A stretch of 46,204 nucleotides of DNA from an uncultured Eubacteriales bacterium (lineage in GTDB: Bacteria; Bacillota; Clostridia; Oscillospirales; Acutalibacteraceae). The position numbers and the translations under genes were made by a program. This document shows, in pieces, positions 7,529-15,900 of this stretch. The stretch lies in contig OMZU01000012.1 of assembly GCA_900315605.1 (NCBI GenBank), forward strand, positions 1 to 46,204. The letters run 5' to 3'. The notes beneath the pieces were generated by a model. That model was given only the letters and a program-made list of their open reading frames with translations, was not told where the DNA came from and searched no databases. Within the stretch, counting starts at the first letter, position 1. Each line of letters starts with the position of its first letter.

Positions 7529-7896
7529 TACAAGCTCATCCCTTCCATAGCCGTTTCGCCGTTGACTACAGCAAATTTGATTTCCAATCCCAGCAGCACA
7601 TCCTCGGTTGCCTTGTCGGTGTAACCGCACAGGGCGTTTGCGACAAGCTCTTCCAGCTGATTGGATTCAGCAACGGAAAGCGGAAGAACAACCGTGCCGC
7701 TTTTGTCGGTGATGCTAAACGTATCGGGATTCTGACGGTATTCCTTATACCTTTCGAGGGAGAGCTTCTCATAGAATTCTCCGAAACCGGCACCGTCCAT
7801 CCGGCTTCTGTCTGACGCGGCAAAGGCGCACCACTGACGGCACGCCTCGTCGAGCAGACCATATTTTTGTTTGAATTTTTGATAACTTACAATCAT
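7528..7896 (-). CDS. Uncharacterised element protein with GMSL tail
   Basis: This 122-residue soluble protein is not recognised. Visible features are a helical N-terminus (YQKFKQKYGLLDEACRQW), an aromatic YKEYRQNP segment, and a C-terminus ending TAMEGMSL, one of the shared tails. It lies in the operon directly upstream of the small membrane protein, with a TAATG junction, and 28 bp after the previous stop. The codon use looks like its neighbours. Nothing suggests catalysis. Confidence 0.7.
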   Translation of the reverse strand: MIVSYQKFKQKYGLLDEACRQWCAFAASDRSRMDGAGFGEFYEKLSLERYKEYRQNPDTFSITDKSGTVVLPLSVAESNQLEELVANALCGYTDKATEDVLLGLEIKFAVVNGETAMEGMSL

Positions 7897-7924
7897 TTAT
7901 TCTTCATCCTGTTCTGTAGTGATT

Positions 7925-8254
7925 TTATAAATTGAAACTGAAATCTTCCTCTTCCTCGGGAAGCGAGGCGCTTTGCACCGCGTCCTCGCCGAGTGACGAA
8001 AGAATCTGATTATACTGCTCCGTGTCAAAGCAGTCCCTTATACCGAACTCGGCGCAGAGCTGCTCATATTCGGCAACGTCTACGCTGTCGGTGTCGATAC
8101 TGTCATTGAGCTGCAGCCAAGCCTTGCACTTATCCCAATTCACGCAGAGCGAGGTGGGGTAACCGCCTGTGCGGTCACATTGAAAGTCGGGCGAAACATA
8201 CACGTCGCCGTCGTTCAGCCGTTCAAGCTGGCTGGCGAAATCCTCATATCTCAC
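7925..8254 (-). CDS. Uncharacterised acidic element protein
   Basis: This 109-residue acidic protein has no recognised family. It has a WDKCKAWLQL helix and a run EEEEDFSFNL at the C-terminus, which matches the acidic-then-hydrophobic pattern of the neighbouring tails. The start overlaps the upstream stop by 4 bp (ATGA), so it is co-translated with the preceding gene. No signal peptide or membrane segment is seen. Confidence 0.7.
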   Translation of the reverse strand: MRYEDFASQLERLNDGDVYVSPDFQCDRTGGYPTSLCVNWDKCKAWLQLNDSIDTDSVDVAEYEQLCAEFGIRDCFDTEQYNQILSSLGEDAVQSASLPEEEEDFSFNL

Positions 8255-8820
8255 AATGACATCCCCTGACCTTCATCAAAATCCTCGCTCTCCGAACCGT
8301 CGGTGATGTTGACATAATCGCCGATTACGCCGAGGGCTTCGTCGTAGCTGCCGGAGCTCATTACCTTATCAAGCATTTCCCGCGCTTCCATCCTCATGCC
8401 GTTTTGCTTGAGGGTTTGCGCCGCTTTTCCGGCAAGATGAAAAATGTTGCCGTTCTCGCCGATCAGGGCGCAGTCGGGCTTGACTCTCTCTCCGAGATAA
8501 CCGCCAAGCTCATTGGAAACGTAGTCTGAAAGCCAAGTGCCGCCGAACTGACTGTGCGTTGACAGTCTCCACATAGCGAGCTTGCCGGTATCGAACTTTA
8601 CGTCGGGATTGAAAGGAAACAACAGACAGGTCAGCCCGTTGTTTTCAAAGCGGTAAACGTCGGAAAACCTTTTGCCGTCAAGCAGCACTTTGCTCTCTGT
8701 CAGCATATCGTTGATGCCGTCAACCCACTCCTGCAAATCGCCGCCGCAGCCCTGAAAAACAAGACCTTCGGTTTTCTTCATTCGCCGAAGGTCAGTAGTT
8801 GAAATATCCTTGATGCTCAA
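8251..8820 (-). CDS. Uncharacterised two-part element protein with GMSL tail
   Basis: This 189-residue protein has a first part (residues about 15-110) with LVFQGCGGDLQEWVDGIND and a MWRLSTHSQFGGTWLSDYV block. A second part (about 115-170) contains CALIGENGNIFHLAGKAA and GSYDEALGVIGDYVNI. Both blocks look like segments I have seen repeatedly in clostridial mobile-element proteins, but I cannot name a characterised family or activity. It ends DFDEGQGMSL, a clear shared tail. It overlaps genes on both sides by 4 bp, so it is part of one translationally coupled string. Confidence 0.7.
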   Translation of the reverse strand: MSIKDISTTDLRRMKKTEGLVFQGCGGDLQEWVDGINDMLTESKVLLDGKRFSDVYRFENNGLTCLLFPFNPDVKFDTGKLAMWRLSTHSQFGGTWLSDYVSNELGGYLGERVKPDCALIGENGNIFHLAGKAAQTLKQNGMRMEAREMLDKVMSSGSYDEALGVIGDYVNITDGSESEDFDEGQGMSL

Positions 8821-10352
8821 AGATTCATACCTCCTATATAAAAATCTTCGTCGCTGTCCTCTGTAAAATCCGTTGCGGCGAATTCTTCCGTTGTCATAAA
8901 GCCTCCGAGAAAGTTCGGCTCTGTATCGTAATCGAGCTCAATATATCCGTCTGTACCAAGATCAAGTGGTTCTTTCACGATAAATGAGCCTGCGTGATCA
9001 ATGTGTACGTTCTTCTCGATCGAACCGTAGTAATGATCCTCTGAACCGATTGCCTCTCTGAAATCATAACGGTACATTCCTTCGGGAACTTCGCTGTCGT
9101 ATATACGGCTGTCGCTGAATAAGGCTTTTTGTCCGCAAATCTCGATCAGCTCGTATTTTTCAAGCTCATCGTAGCCGGTCAGCGCAAATAAACTGTCTTG
9201 CTGCTTGGAAACTATGCCGTAGGATGTTACCTCGGCTCCCAACCGTTGAAGCAGTCTGTCGGCGTCGATTTCGGAGCGAATGCCGTCAAGCCAGCGAGTG
9301 TCAAAATTGGTCGGCGCGTGGTAGGCAAGATATTCCTTAAAGAAGTCGTCCGCATCCTCCGCGTCAAACGAAAACTCATAATCATTAATGCTCTTGAAAG
9401 CGGAAACGGCGCCGTCCAGCGTGCTGACATTTCTTCTCTCCAAAACGGCTTTGAACATCGTCCGTTCCTCTGCGGAAAGGGACAGATAATTCAATGCAAG
9501 CTCGTTGAGCTTATCGATATCACTCATGCTTTGAAGCATATATCCTCCAAACTGAGGAATACCGCTTTTGAAATCATAGAAAACACAGTCCTCAATCAGC
9601 GACGCGCCGAGCTGTTTCGCCAAGGCGTTCATTTCGTCCTTGCTCTCCGGCAAATGAAGCCACTGCGCGGATTTTAACACTTCGTCAGGATCGGTCTTGG
9701 GTGCTTTGGCAACAAGCAGACTGAAAACAGCGCCGTCCGATGGGGATTCAGGCAGAAGCTGACTGCCGTCATACACATTCTTCAGTTCATGGTACCTTGT
9801 GGGAACGTAGTATTTGCCATAAAATACGCCGTCGTCGCGTTCTCTGAATTCCTTGCCGATGGATTTGTAATCAAGATAGGACAAGGCAGCGTCCGGAACA
9901 TTTTCGAAGCGTTCGTCGAAATCATTTTCAACGACGAATTTGCCCAGCTCGTAATCCGTACCGACATTGACCGCCAAAGGTATCATATCCAATCCATACG
10001 TCATATTGATGACCGAACCGACATGAATTTGCTCGTCCTCCTGCATTCCTCTTGTGCGGGCGTAATACAGCGCCTCAAATTTGATCTCATCTTCCTCCGA
10101 CAAACTGTCAAGGCGCTTCGCCAAATAGTTCAGCGCATGAATATCGTCTGCGGTGACCGACAGATGGGAAGGATCAAACATCACCGCTTCCTCAATGTCG
10201 ATAAACTTTTGGGAGGACTCGTTTTGAAACCGCGCTCTGCTGAGAGCATCTTCGATCTGCAGCTCTGTCGCGGGCAAATCCAGTGTGGCACGGTAGAACT
10301 CGTGCTTTCTCGGCTTTTCAGCCGACAACTCTATTGTCATCTGTGTACTCAT
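8817..10352 (-). CDS. Large ArdA-like / LPD28-like element protein
   Basis: This 511-residue acidic protein has ArdA-type segments: IHALNYLAKRLDSLSEEDE (about 65-85), a VINMTYGLDMIPL segment, then a repeat near LNELALNYLSLSAEE (about 285-300). The C-terminal part (about 405-480) resembles the polyvalent-protein domain often called LPD28: YELIEICGQKALFSDSRI, VPEGMYRYD, and HIDHAGSFI. These domains occur in proteins brought in with conjugative or phage DNA. It ends DEDFYIGGMNL, a shared tail. The ATG at 10352 follows GAGGTGAGG. Antirestriction is a reasonable inference for the ArdA part; the LPD28 part has no known activity. Confidence 0.7.
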   Translation of the reverse strand: MSTQMTIELSAEKPRKHEFYRATLDLPATELQIEDALSRARFQNESSQKFIDIEEAVMFDPSHLSVTADDIHALNYLAKRLDSLSEEDEIKFEALYYARTRGMQEDEQIHVGSVINMTYGLDMIPLAVNVGTDYELGKFVVENDFDERFENVPDAALSYLDYKSIGKEFRERDDGVFYGKYYVPTRYHELKNVYDGSQLLPESPSDGAVFSLLVAKAPKTDPDEVLKSAQWLHLPESKDEMNALAKQLGASLIEDCVFYDFKSGIPQFGGYMLQSMSDIDKLNELALNYLSLSAEERTMFKAVLERRNVSTLDGAVSAFKSINDYEFSFDAEDADDFFKEYLAYHAPTNFDTRWLDGIRSEIDADRLLQRLGAEVTSYGIVSKQQDSLFALTGYDELEKYELIEICGQKALFSDSRIYDSEVPEGMYRYDFREAIGSEDHYYGSIEKNVHIDHAGSFIVKEPLDLGTDGYIELDYDTEPNFLGGFMTTEEFAATDFTEDSDEDFYIGGMNL

Positions 10353-10363
10353 ATAGCCTCACC

Positions 10364-11389
10364 TCACATGCTCATTGAGAAGCCTTCGTCCTCATCTTCA
10401 GTGTCCATATCGTCCGAAAAATCTTCATCCGCGCTTTCGCTGGGCATAAGAGAATCCGCTTCATAAAGCGTTTTTCCCCGGTAGGAGATCTCGGTGATAT
10501 CTTCGGGAGTGAAGTCGCTGTATCTGCCGAAGCGCTCGTAAAAGCCGTCCCTGTCTTTAGGCGGGATTTCCCACGCGCTGTATCTGCCATCCAAGTAACG
10601 GCTCAGCCTGTCCGCGCTGTACTTAAAGCTGTATTCCTCGCCGCCCTTGATGATGGTAACGTTTACGGTTTTCGCTCCGCTGTCCTTGACAGCGTCCATG
10701 ACAGCCTTCTGTTTATGCAGAGGATGATTCGGATTCGCTTCGAGCACACGGAGCTTTTCGCGGAGAATCTCATTCTTGCGCAACTCGAGCAGCATATCGT
10801 CCTGATGAGTCTGCCAATATCCCGTTGCCGCTTCCTCGACCGTCGCGTCGCGGTACTTCAAATACCGCAGCATTAAGGCGGAACTGCTCCGATCCAAATA
10901 ATAACCGCATTGAAACCTGATGTCGTCAGCCGAATCGCCGCCGAGATACATCCTTGTCACGATAGAATCAGCATAGTTGCGCCTGAAATCGTCGAGGCGG
11001 TTATCGTACTTTGCATCCTCAAAAGACGGGCTGCGTAGATGATCAACATCGTTGCCGACAACCCCTTCGATAAAAGCTCGGACGTCATCATTGAACTGCT
11101 GCTCAATATCAAGCATGGATTTTGTGGAATCCATGTCGTCAAGCTTACCCTTCAAAGGAAACTTGACGTCATAAAGCTGTCCGTCGAGCTTGTTATAGAT
11201 GCCGCAGTAAGCCATATTCGCATTGACAGTCAGCGGTTCGCCGTTGTAGCTGTTCTGATGAAACAAAAAGTCAAAATCATAATCGTATGGCACACGAATA
11301 ATGGTGTCCGCATAGTCGCCGTTTCTTATAGCGGCAGGCTTCGTGATATCGTCCTGAAGCCATTTGCTGAGTTCACTGTAGTCTTTCAC
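10364..11389 (-). CDS. Uncharacterised 341-residue element protein with EGFSMSM tail
   Basis: This soluble protein of 341 residues has no recognised family. It has a YDYDFDFLFHQNSYNG segment near the start, a helical, charged middle (about 190-250, with LLELRKNEILREKLRVLEANP) and a strand-rich part around VNVTIIKGGEEYSFKYSADRL. The last 40 residues are acidic, ending EDEDEGFSMSM. This is the clearest example of the shared tail. Its start overlaps the cytosine methyltransferase stop by 4 bp, so it is coupled to that gene; a partner role with the methyltransferase is possible but not shown. Confidence 0.7.
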   Translation of the reverse strand: MKDYSELSKWLQDDITKPAAIRNGDYADTIIRVPYDYDFDFLFHQNSYNGEPLTVNANMAYCGIYNKLDGQLYDVKFPLKGKLDDMDSTKSMLDIEQQFNDDVRAFIEGVVGNDVDHLRSPSFEDAKYDNRLDDFRRNYADSIVTRMYLGGDSADDIRFQCGYYLDRSSSALMLRYLKYRDATVEEAATGYWQTHQDDMLLELRKNEILREKLRVLEANPNHPLHKQKAVMDAVKDSGAKTVNVTIIKGGEEYSFKYSADRLSRYLDGRYSAWEIPPKDRDGFYERFGRYSDFTPEDITEISYRGKTLYEADSLMPSESADEDFSDDMDTEDEDEGFSMSM

Positions 11390-12498
11390 GGTTCACACCT
11401 CACAATCTGATATTTCTCATTGACCGCCCTGATTTTCTCGCCGATAGCTGAGATGACCGGGACGGTGACTGAATTCCCAGCCATTTTGTAAAGTCTGGCA
11501 TCGGACAATCCCATCGCCTGCGCCTTGTAGAACTGTTCGTCGGTAAAGCCTTGGAGCCGCCAGCACTCGATTGGCATAAGGGTTCGTATCCTGCCCTCAT
11601 GCATCACGCCGTGCCTGTCGGTGGCGGTGATGGTAAACATCGGCTCGTCGGGCTCCTTGACGCGCCTGCCGTTCTGTCGAACCTTTTCCTTCTGCGGCGA
11701 GATGATCGCCCTCGGCTTGTCCTCGATCAGCACACCTGAATTGACGCCCTTGTGGTTGGTCACGCCCGCGTTGTGACGGGCGATGATCGTTCGCGCTTCG
11801 TCGGTGATCATCGGGTCGGGGTTCAGGTCGATGAAGTATAACCCTGTTTTGCCGCCCTGACCGCCCGAGCCCGCGCACTGCGTACAGGCTATGCCGTCGG
11901 GGTCGTAGACGCGCTGCCCTTGGCTGCCGCCGATAATCTGCCTGAGATTTTTCGCATTGCGGCTTGCGAGAGGAAATATTTCTCCGGCACATCGGTCATC
12001 AAGATATCCGACAATGTACAGCCGTTTTCGCTGCTGGGGAACGTAATATCTGCTGTCAAGCACGCACCATTCAAAACAATACCCCACTTCAATAAGCGCG
12101 GAGTAGATGGTTTCAAGTGTCCTGCCTTCGTCATGCGATAACAGTCCGACGACGTTTTCCAGAAGAAAAAATGCAGGCCGTTTCGCCTTAAGCAGTCGGG
12201 CAACCTCAAAGAAGAGAGTACCTCGGGTATCCTCGAAGCCAAGCCGCCTTCCCGCCACGCTGAAACTCTGGCAAGGAAAACCTGCGCAGACAAGGTCGAA
12301 GTCGGGCATTTCGTCGGGATTGATCTTTCTTGCGTCGTCACAGTAATATTCACCTCTCGTATCAAAAATTGCGTTGTATGCTGTGTTCGGGTAAGGGTCG
12401 ATTTCGCAGTGACCGATGCATTCAAAGCCGCCGACGGCCTCCAAGCCACTGCGAAAACCACCGATACCCGAAAACATATCAAAAAATCGGATCACCAT
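11386..12498 (-). CDS. C5-cytosine DNA methyltransferase (Dcm-type)
   Basis: This 370-residue enzyme has all the main C5-methyltransferase motifs in order: motif I FSGIGG (9-14), IV with catalytic Cys76 in PCQ, VI ENV (114-116), VIII QRKR (156-159), a variable target-recognition region (about 190-300), and motifs IX/X ending in GNSVTVPV. It transfers a methyl group from S-adenosylmethionine to cytosine in a specific site. No restriction endonuclease is visible beside it, so it probably works as a solitary methyltransferase that shields the element from host restriction. It has no acidic tail. It overlaps the following gene by 4 bp. Confidence 0.92.
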   Translation of the reverse strand: MVIRFFDMFSGIGGFRSGLEAVGGFECIGHCEIDPYPNTAYNAIFDTRGEYYCDDARKINPDEMPDFDLVCAGFPCQSFSVAGRRLGFEDTRGTLFFEVARLLKAKRPAFFLLENVVGLLSHDEGRTLETIYSALIEVGYCFEWCVLDSRYYVPQQRKRLYIVGYLDDRCAGEIFPLASRNAKNLRQIIGGSQGQRVYDPDGIACTQCAGSGGQGGKTGLYFIDLNPDPMITDEARTIIARHNAGVTNHKGVNSGVLIEDKPRAIISPQKEKVRQNGRRVKEPDEPMFTITATDRHGVMHEGRIRTLMPIECWRLQGFTDEQFYKAQAMGLSDARLYKMAGNSVTVPVISAIGEKIRAVNEKYQIVRCEP

Positions 12499-12530
12499 AC
12501 GGCATCCGACCTAAGTAAAAGTACCCTCCT

Positions 12531-13076
12531 TTACATGCTCATTTCAAAGCCTTCGTCCTCGGCTTCATCGTCTTCGAAGTCCTCGTCGTCGGATTCTTCG
12601 TCGTCGAACTCGGAATCTTCCTCGTCGTATTCATCCTCGGACTCGTCCTCAAACTCGTCCTCGTCGGAATCGCCCTCAAAATCGTCCACAGCGTCTTTTT
12701 CGCTGTAGTCGGGTTCATCTTCGTCCTGCTCGTTTTCGCGCTCAAAACCGGCGTTCTCGCTCTCACGGGCGGTCTGCTCGCGGTCGAGCTCGCGCTCTAT
12801 GAGTCCGAGCAGGAACTGCTTCTGTGTCATGTTGTTGCGGTGCAGGTAGTCCTTGATGCGCTGAAACATTTCCTCGGGCACCTGAAACGCAACAGTTCTT
12901 GTGTTTGCCATGATATTTCCTTCTTTCTCTGAAATTTTTGGGTGGAGTTCGTTGTCCAAGGCAACGGCAACGAACTCCGACATTGTCATGCCGTGGCTGC
13001 GGATATATTCGCTGACCTCCGCGTGAAGCTCCGCAGCCACCTTTACGGTAATGCCTTTCTTTGCGACGTCAGGCAT
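12531..13076 (-). CDS. Double ribbon-helix-helix protein with long acidic tail
   Basis: This 181-residue protein begins with two ribbon-helix-helix-like units, residues about 7-46 (ITVKVAAELHAEVSEYI, MTMSEFVAVAL) and about 58-95 (RTVAFQVPEEMFQRIKDYL, MTQKQFLLGLI). The rest (about 100-181) is almost all Asp and Glu, ending EDEGFEMSM. An internal ATG at 12911 (residue 56) follows AGAAGGAA at good spacing, so a shorter single-domain product is possible. RHH proteins of mobile elements act as repressors or as accessory factors at transfer origins. The acidic region could compete with DNA for the RHH surface or serve as the shared tail's spacer; both are inference. It overlaps the small upstream RHH gene by 8 bp. 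Confidence 0.8.
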   Translation of the reverse strand: MPDVAKKGITVKVAAELHAEVSEYIRSHGMTMSEFVAVALDNELHPKISEKEGNIMANTRTVAFQVPEEMFQRIKDYLHRNNMTQKQFLLGLIERELDREQTARESENAGFERENEQDEDEPDYSEKDAVDDFEGDSDEDEFEDESEDEYDEEDSEFDDEESDDEDFEDDEAEDEGFEMSM

Positions 13077-13206
13077 TTTTGATCATCCTTTCCAAGTAGT
13101 TTTTGATTGCCGACTCCACGATTTCCTCAACGGAAAGTCCTGTTTCGGCGGCGTAAGCCAAAAGCGGCTCAACGAGCTGCGACGGGATTTCAATGTAATG
13201 CTCCAT
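13069..13206 (-). CDS. Small ribbon-helix-helix protein
   Basis: This short gene (45 codons) reads MEHYIEIPSQLVEPLLAYAA, then LSVEEIVESAIKNYLERM. The pattern of a short strand followed by two helices with LSVEEIVESAI fits a ribbon-helix-helix unit. It overlaps the start of the double RHH gene by 8 bp and begins just after the DUF4314 stop, so it fills what otherwise looks like a gap. Such proteins usually form dimers that bind operators. Together with the next gene there are three RHH units in a row here. Confidence 0.7.
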   Translation of the reverse strand: MEHYIEIPSQLVEPLLAYAAETGLSVEEIVESAIKNYLERMIKNA

Positions 13207-13213
13207 GAAAACC

Positions 13214-13504
13214 TCACAGCTTCATCGTCGGTGCTTCGCTCTCGTCGACACTCTGTTCCTCCGCGATTTCCTCGGCGGTGAGAATGCGGAAGGTGTCCTC
13301 GCCGGGAATCATGCCCAGGCTCCTGCCGTTATCGAAATCACAGTGAACCGTGCCGATATCATCTACGGCAACTACTGTTCCTTTGCTGTTCGGCTCGACC
13401 GGTCTCGGGTCGCTGCCCATGTGAAGCAGCATAACGCGCGTTCCCGCGGGATATCTGTCTTTGATCATTTGCGCCCGTCTGTGCAGGCGATCCCATTCTG
13501 TCAT
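13214..13504 (-). CDS. DUF4314-type protein
   Basis: This 96-residue protein matches DUF4314: IKDRYPAGTRVMLLHMGSDP, then KGTVVAVDDIGTVHCDFDNG and LGMIPGEDTF. It is probably a small beta-barrel of about 70 residues followed by an acidic tail (EEIAEEQSVDESEAPTMKL), a weaker shared tail. The ATG at 13504 follows GGAGGTAACAAA and overlaps the sortase stop (ATGA). DUF4314 proteins are common in clostridial conjugative elements; activity is unknown. Confidence 0.78.
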   Translation of the reverse strand: MTEWDRLHRRAQMIKDRYPAGTRVMLLHMGSDPRPVEPNSKGTVVAVDDIGTVHCDFDNGRSLGMIPGEDTFRILTAEEIAEEQSVDESEAPTMKL

Positions 13505-14364
13505 TTTGTTACCTCCGTAGCTTGCCGAAACCTCCGCCGTTTCCTGCGCCAAAAATAGATTTTTACAATCACAACGGCTATAACGGCAAGTCCGGCGATG
13601 ATGATTTGTAGCTGATGGCTTTTCGGCACCGTTCTTGTTACCTGAGATACCGTCGCTGCCGAATCTGATGTGGCGGCTTCAAATGGCGCGCGCTCCGCGT
13701 GAACCAACAGCCTATGGCTGTTAACGCCGTAGGGAGTGCAGGTCACGAGCGTCAGCAAATCCTTTCCCTGAACGACCTCCAGCTTGCTCGAATCGTCAGG
13801 CTCTACCACATCCGTACCGATGACGGAGTATTTCAGCGTCCGGTCAAGAACGTAAATATAGATTTCGTCACCGTTTTCCAGTTCGTCGATATCGTCAAAG
13901 AACTTCTGCGTCGGATAGCCGCAGTGCGCGGAAATGCAGGCGTGAGTGTTTTCGCCGCCGATCGGAAAGGAAGTATGCTCCAAATGTGCGGCGCCTTTCG
14001 TCAGCACATCTTCGCTCTCGCCGTGATAAATCGGGAGACGGACATTGATTGACGGGATTTCGACATAGCCCATAATGCCGTCGTCCAAATCGAGAATCTC
14101 ATCATAGTGAGACAAAATTGAGAGTTTGCTGTCGTCTGTGCTGACGTCGGTTGCCAGTGCATCGTTGTATTTTTCCGCAACGGAAAAATAACCATCTAAA
14201 TCTTCCTGTGAAAAGGAATCGACGTTATTGTTGTAATCGTCGATTCGACTCTCGTTGTACTGCTCATTGATCGCGTTGCTGATTGCGGGATAGAGGAAGC
14301 ACACCGCGCTGAACAGTATCAGCGCGGTGGTCAGTATAACGAACAGAGGTTTCAGCTTTTTCAT
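13501..14364 (-). CDS. Class C (pilin-polymerising) sortase
   Basis: This 287-residue membrane enzyme has an N-terminal membrane helix (about 7-28), an extracellular catalytic domain and a C-terminal membrane helix (about 240-272) followed by basic residues. The catalytic set is His147 (SAHCGYP), Cys209 (TLVTC) and Arg218 (SHRLL). A C-terminal membrane anchor with this layout is typical of class C sortases that link pilin subunits through lysine-isopeptide bonds. It lies directly after the major pilin gene, 9 bp away, so the pilin is its likely substrate. Confidence 0.88.
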   Translation of the reverse strand: MKKLKPLFVILTTALILFSAVCFLYPAISNAINEQYNESRIDDYNNNVDSFSQEDLDGYFSVAEKYNDALATDVSTDDSKLSILSHYDEILDLDDGIMGYVEIPSINVRLPIYHGESEDVLTKGAAHLEHTSFPIGGENTHACISAHCGYPTQKFFDDIDELENGDEIYIYVLDRTLKYSVIGTDVVEPDDSSKLEVVQGKDLLTLVTCTPYGVNSHRLLVHAERAPFEAATSDSAATVSQVTRTVPKSHQLQIIIAGLAVIAVVIVKIYFWRRKRRRFRQATEVTK

Positions 14365-14373
14365 CGTTTTAAC

Positions 14374-15879
14374 TTACTTGCTGTTCTTCTTGCTTCTTTT
14401 GATGATAATAAGCATCACGCCGCCGAGGACGAGCGAAGCCGCGCCAGCGATGTAGAGATACATCACATAGCCGCCGGTCTGAGGTACGATCAGCTTGGTA
14501 TCGGTGACGGTCACGGAAGCGGTTCCGTTTGTGGGAGCGTTCTGTACCCATGTGCCGTTGCTGATGGCAGTGCGGTAGGTCGCGGTGATAGTGACGGGAA
14601 TGACCTTGCCGTAGACGTTGTAGCCCGAAGGCGCCTGTGTCTCGACGATGTAGTAGGTGCCGCTCTGGAGCTTGACTTCCTCTCCTGCGGAATTGAGGAA
14701 GGTCACCTTGCCGTTGGAGTCGGATGTGCCTGAACCGATAGCGCTTTGGTTATTCTGCGCGTTGGCGCTTGTCTTGTAGATGCTGAACTTCGCGCCGCTC
14801 AGAGCGGAGCCGTTCTCGTTCTTCTTCATGACGTTAACGCCGTAGGTGTAAACGTACACGGTATTGCCGGGAACGCTCGCGACGGATGAAGAGTTTCCGT
14901 AGGTCAGCTCAACATCCTCATTGGGGTTGCCGGTTGTGCCTACAACAGCGTACTTGTTAATAACCGCAGAATAGGTGACGATCACATAGCTGATGTTGGA
15001 AGCATAGAAATCGCTCTTTGCGAGATAGGTTTTGTTCAGCGCGATATTGAACTCTGTGTCCTTGCCGTCGCCCTCGGAGGTAACGTTAAGCTTGTAGTCG
15101 GTGTCCTTGGTAAGATCGGCGATCTTTGTCTTGCTGCTGTCTGCGAGGTAAACCTTGACGGAATCCTTGTTGAAGGTCAAACCCTTTGTCATCTTATCCT
15201 TGACGGTGTACTGCTCGAGCTTGTTCGAGGTCGAACCGGCGGTTGTGTTGTACAGTGCGAAATCAACGGTGTCGCCGAGGGAAACGTCGGTATAATTGAC
15301 ATTGCTCTTGGTGGAATTGGTGATTTCCTTCTGTGTGGTGGGCGTATCGTCGGCTACCTTGTTGGCGAGGTTGATCGCGGAAAGCGTGTAGACCCACGAG
15401 TTGTTCTGGAAGTAGGGCAGCGCGAACACGGAGTTTGTCACGGATTTCACGCCTGCGGGGTACTTGGTGCATTTGACGTAGTAAATACCCTGCGTCAGGC
15501 TCGAAAAGGTCTTTGTGGTTGTTGAAGTGCTCGAAGCAAAAGTTCCGCAGGAAACCGCGCCGGTCGGCATCGCCGTATTGATGGGAGACAGCGAGTCGAG
15601 CTTGGCAAGGAGATTCTTGCTGTTGCCTGCTTTTACCTCTGTAGCAATGCTGTCAAAGAGCGGAGTGTAGACAGTTTCGTTGGTGGTGCCTGATGTTGTT
15701 TTGAGGTCTGCGACTCTGAACAGCTCAAAGGTGTAGCCGGGCTTGGAGCAGTTCAGCGTGACGGAAACCTTCTTGCTTTCGTCCAAGACCGTTGCCGCGG
15801 ATGCGAACGGAATCGCGGTGATGATAAGGGTGAGAATGATAATAAATGCTGATGTGGTTTTGACTAAATACTTTTTCAT
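14374..15879 (-). CDS. Major pilin subunit, LPXTG-like anchored
   Basis: This 500-residue secreted protein has a signal peptide (1-28, ending FASAA), isopeptide-type pilin domains, an E-box near residue 412 (YYIVETQAPSGY) and a sorting signal starting at 464 (VPQTGG, a variant of LPXTG), followed by a membrane helix and a KRSKK tail. The E-box Glu and the Cna-B-like layout fit a fimbrial backbone subunit polymerised by a class C sortase. The ATG at 15879 follows AGGAGGATTTTATC. A longer reading would translate through the upstream terminator and is rejected. The terminator allows separate control from the adhesin gene. Confidence 0.87.
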   Translation of the reverse strand: MKKYLVKTTSAFIIILTLIITAIPFASAATVLDESKKVSVTLNCSKPGYTFELFRVADLKTTSGTTNETVYTPLFDSIATEVKAGNSKNLLAKLDSLSPINTAMPTGAVSCGTFASSTSTTTKTFSSLTQGIYYVKCTKYPAGVKSVTNSVFALPYFQNNSWVYTLSAINLANKVADDTPTTQKEITNSTKSNVNYTDVSLGDTVDFALYNTTAGSTSNKLEQYTVKDKMTKGLTFNKDSVKVYLADSSKTKIADLTKDTDYKLNVTSEGDGKDTEFNIALNKTYLAKSDFYASNISYVIVTYSAVINKYAVVGTTGNPNEDVELTYGNSSSVASVPGNTVYVYTYGVNVMKKNENGSALSGAKFSIYKTSANAQNNQSAIGSGTSDSNGKVTFLNSAGEEVKLQSGTYYIVETQAPSGYNVYGKVIPVTITATYRTAISNGTWVQNAPTNGTASVTVTDTKLIVPQTGGYVMYLYIAGAASLVLGGVMLIIIKRSKKNSK

Positions 15880-15900
15880 TGATAAAATCCTCCTGTAATT

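Noticed and set aside
11386-12498. Restriction-modification system around the cytosine methyltransferase
   Set aside because: No endonuclease-like gene is adjacent; the neighbours are an uncharacterised tail-bearing protein and an RHH protein.
12409-12708. Serine-rich plus-strand ORF opposite the double RHH gene
   Set aside because: It is the complement of the Asp/Glu-rich tail (GAC/GAG codons give Ser runs); no ribosome site.
13069-13206. Possible gap between the DUF4314 and double RHH genes
   Set aside because: Not a gap: a 45-codon RHH gene fills it and is listed as a feature.
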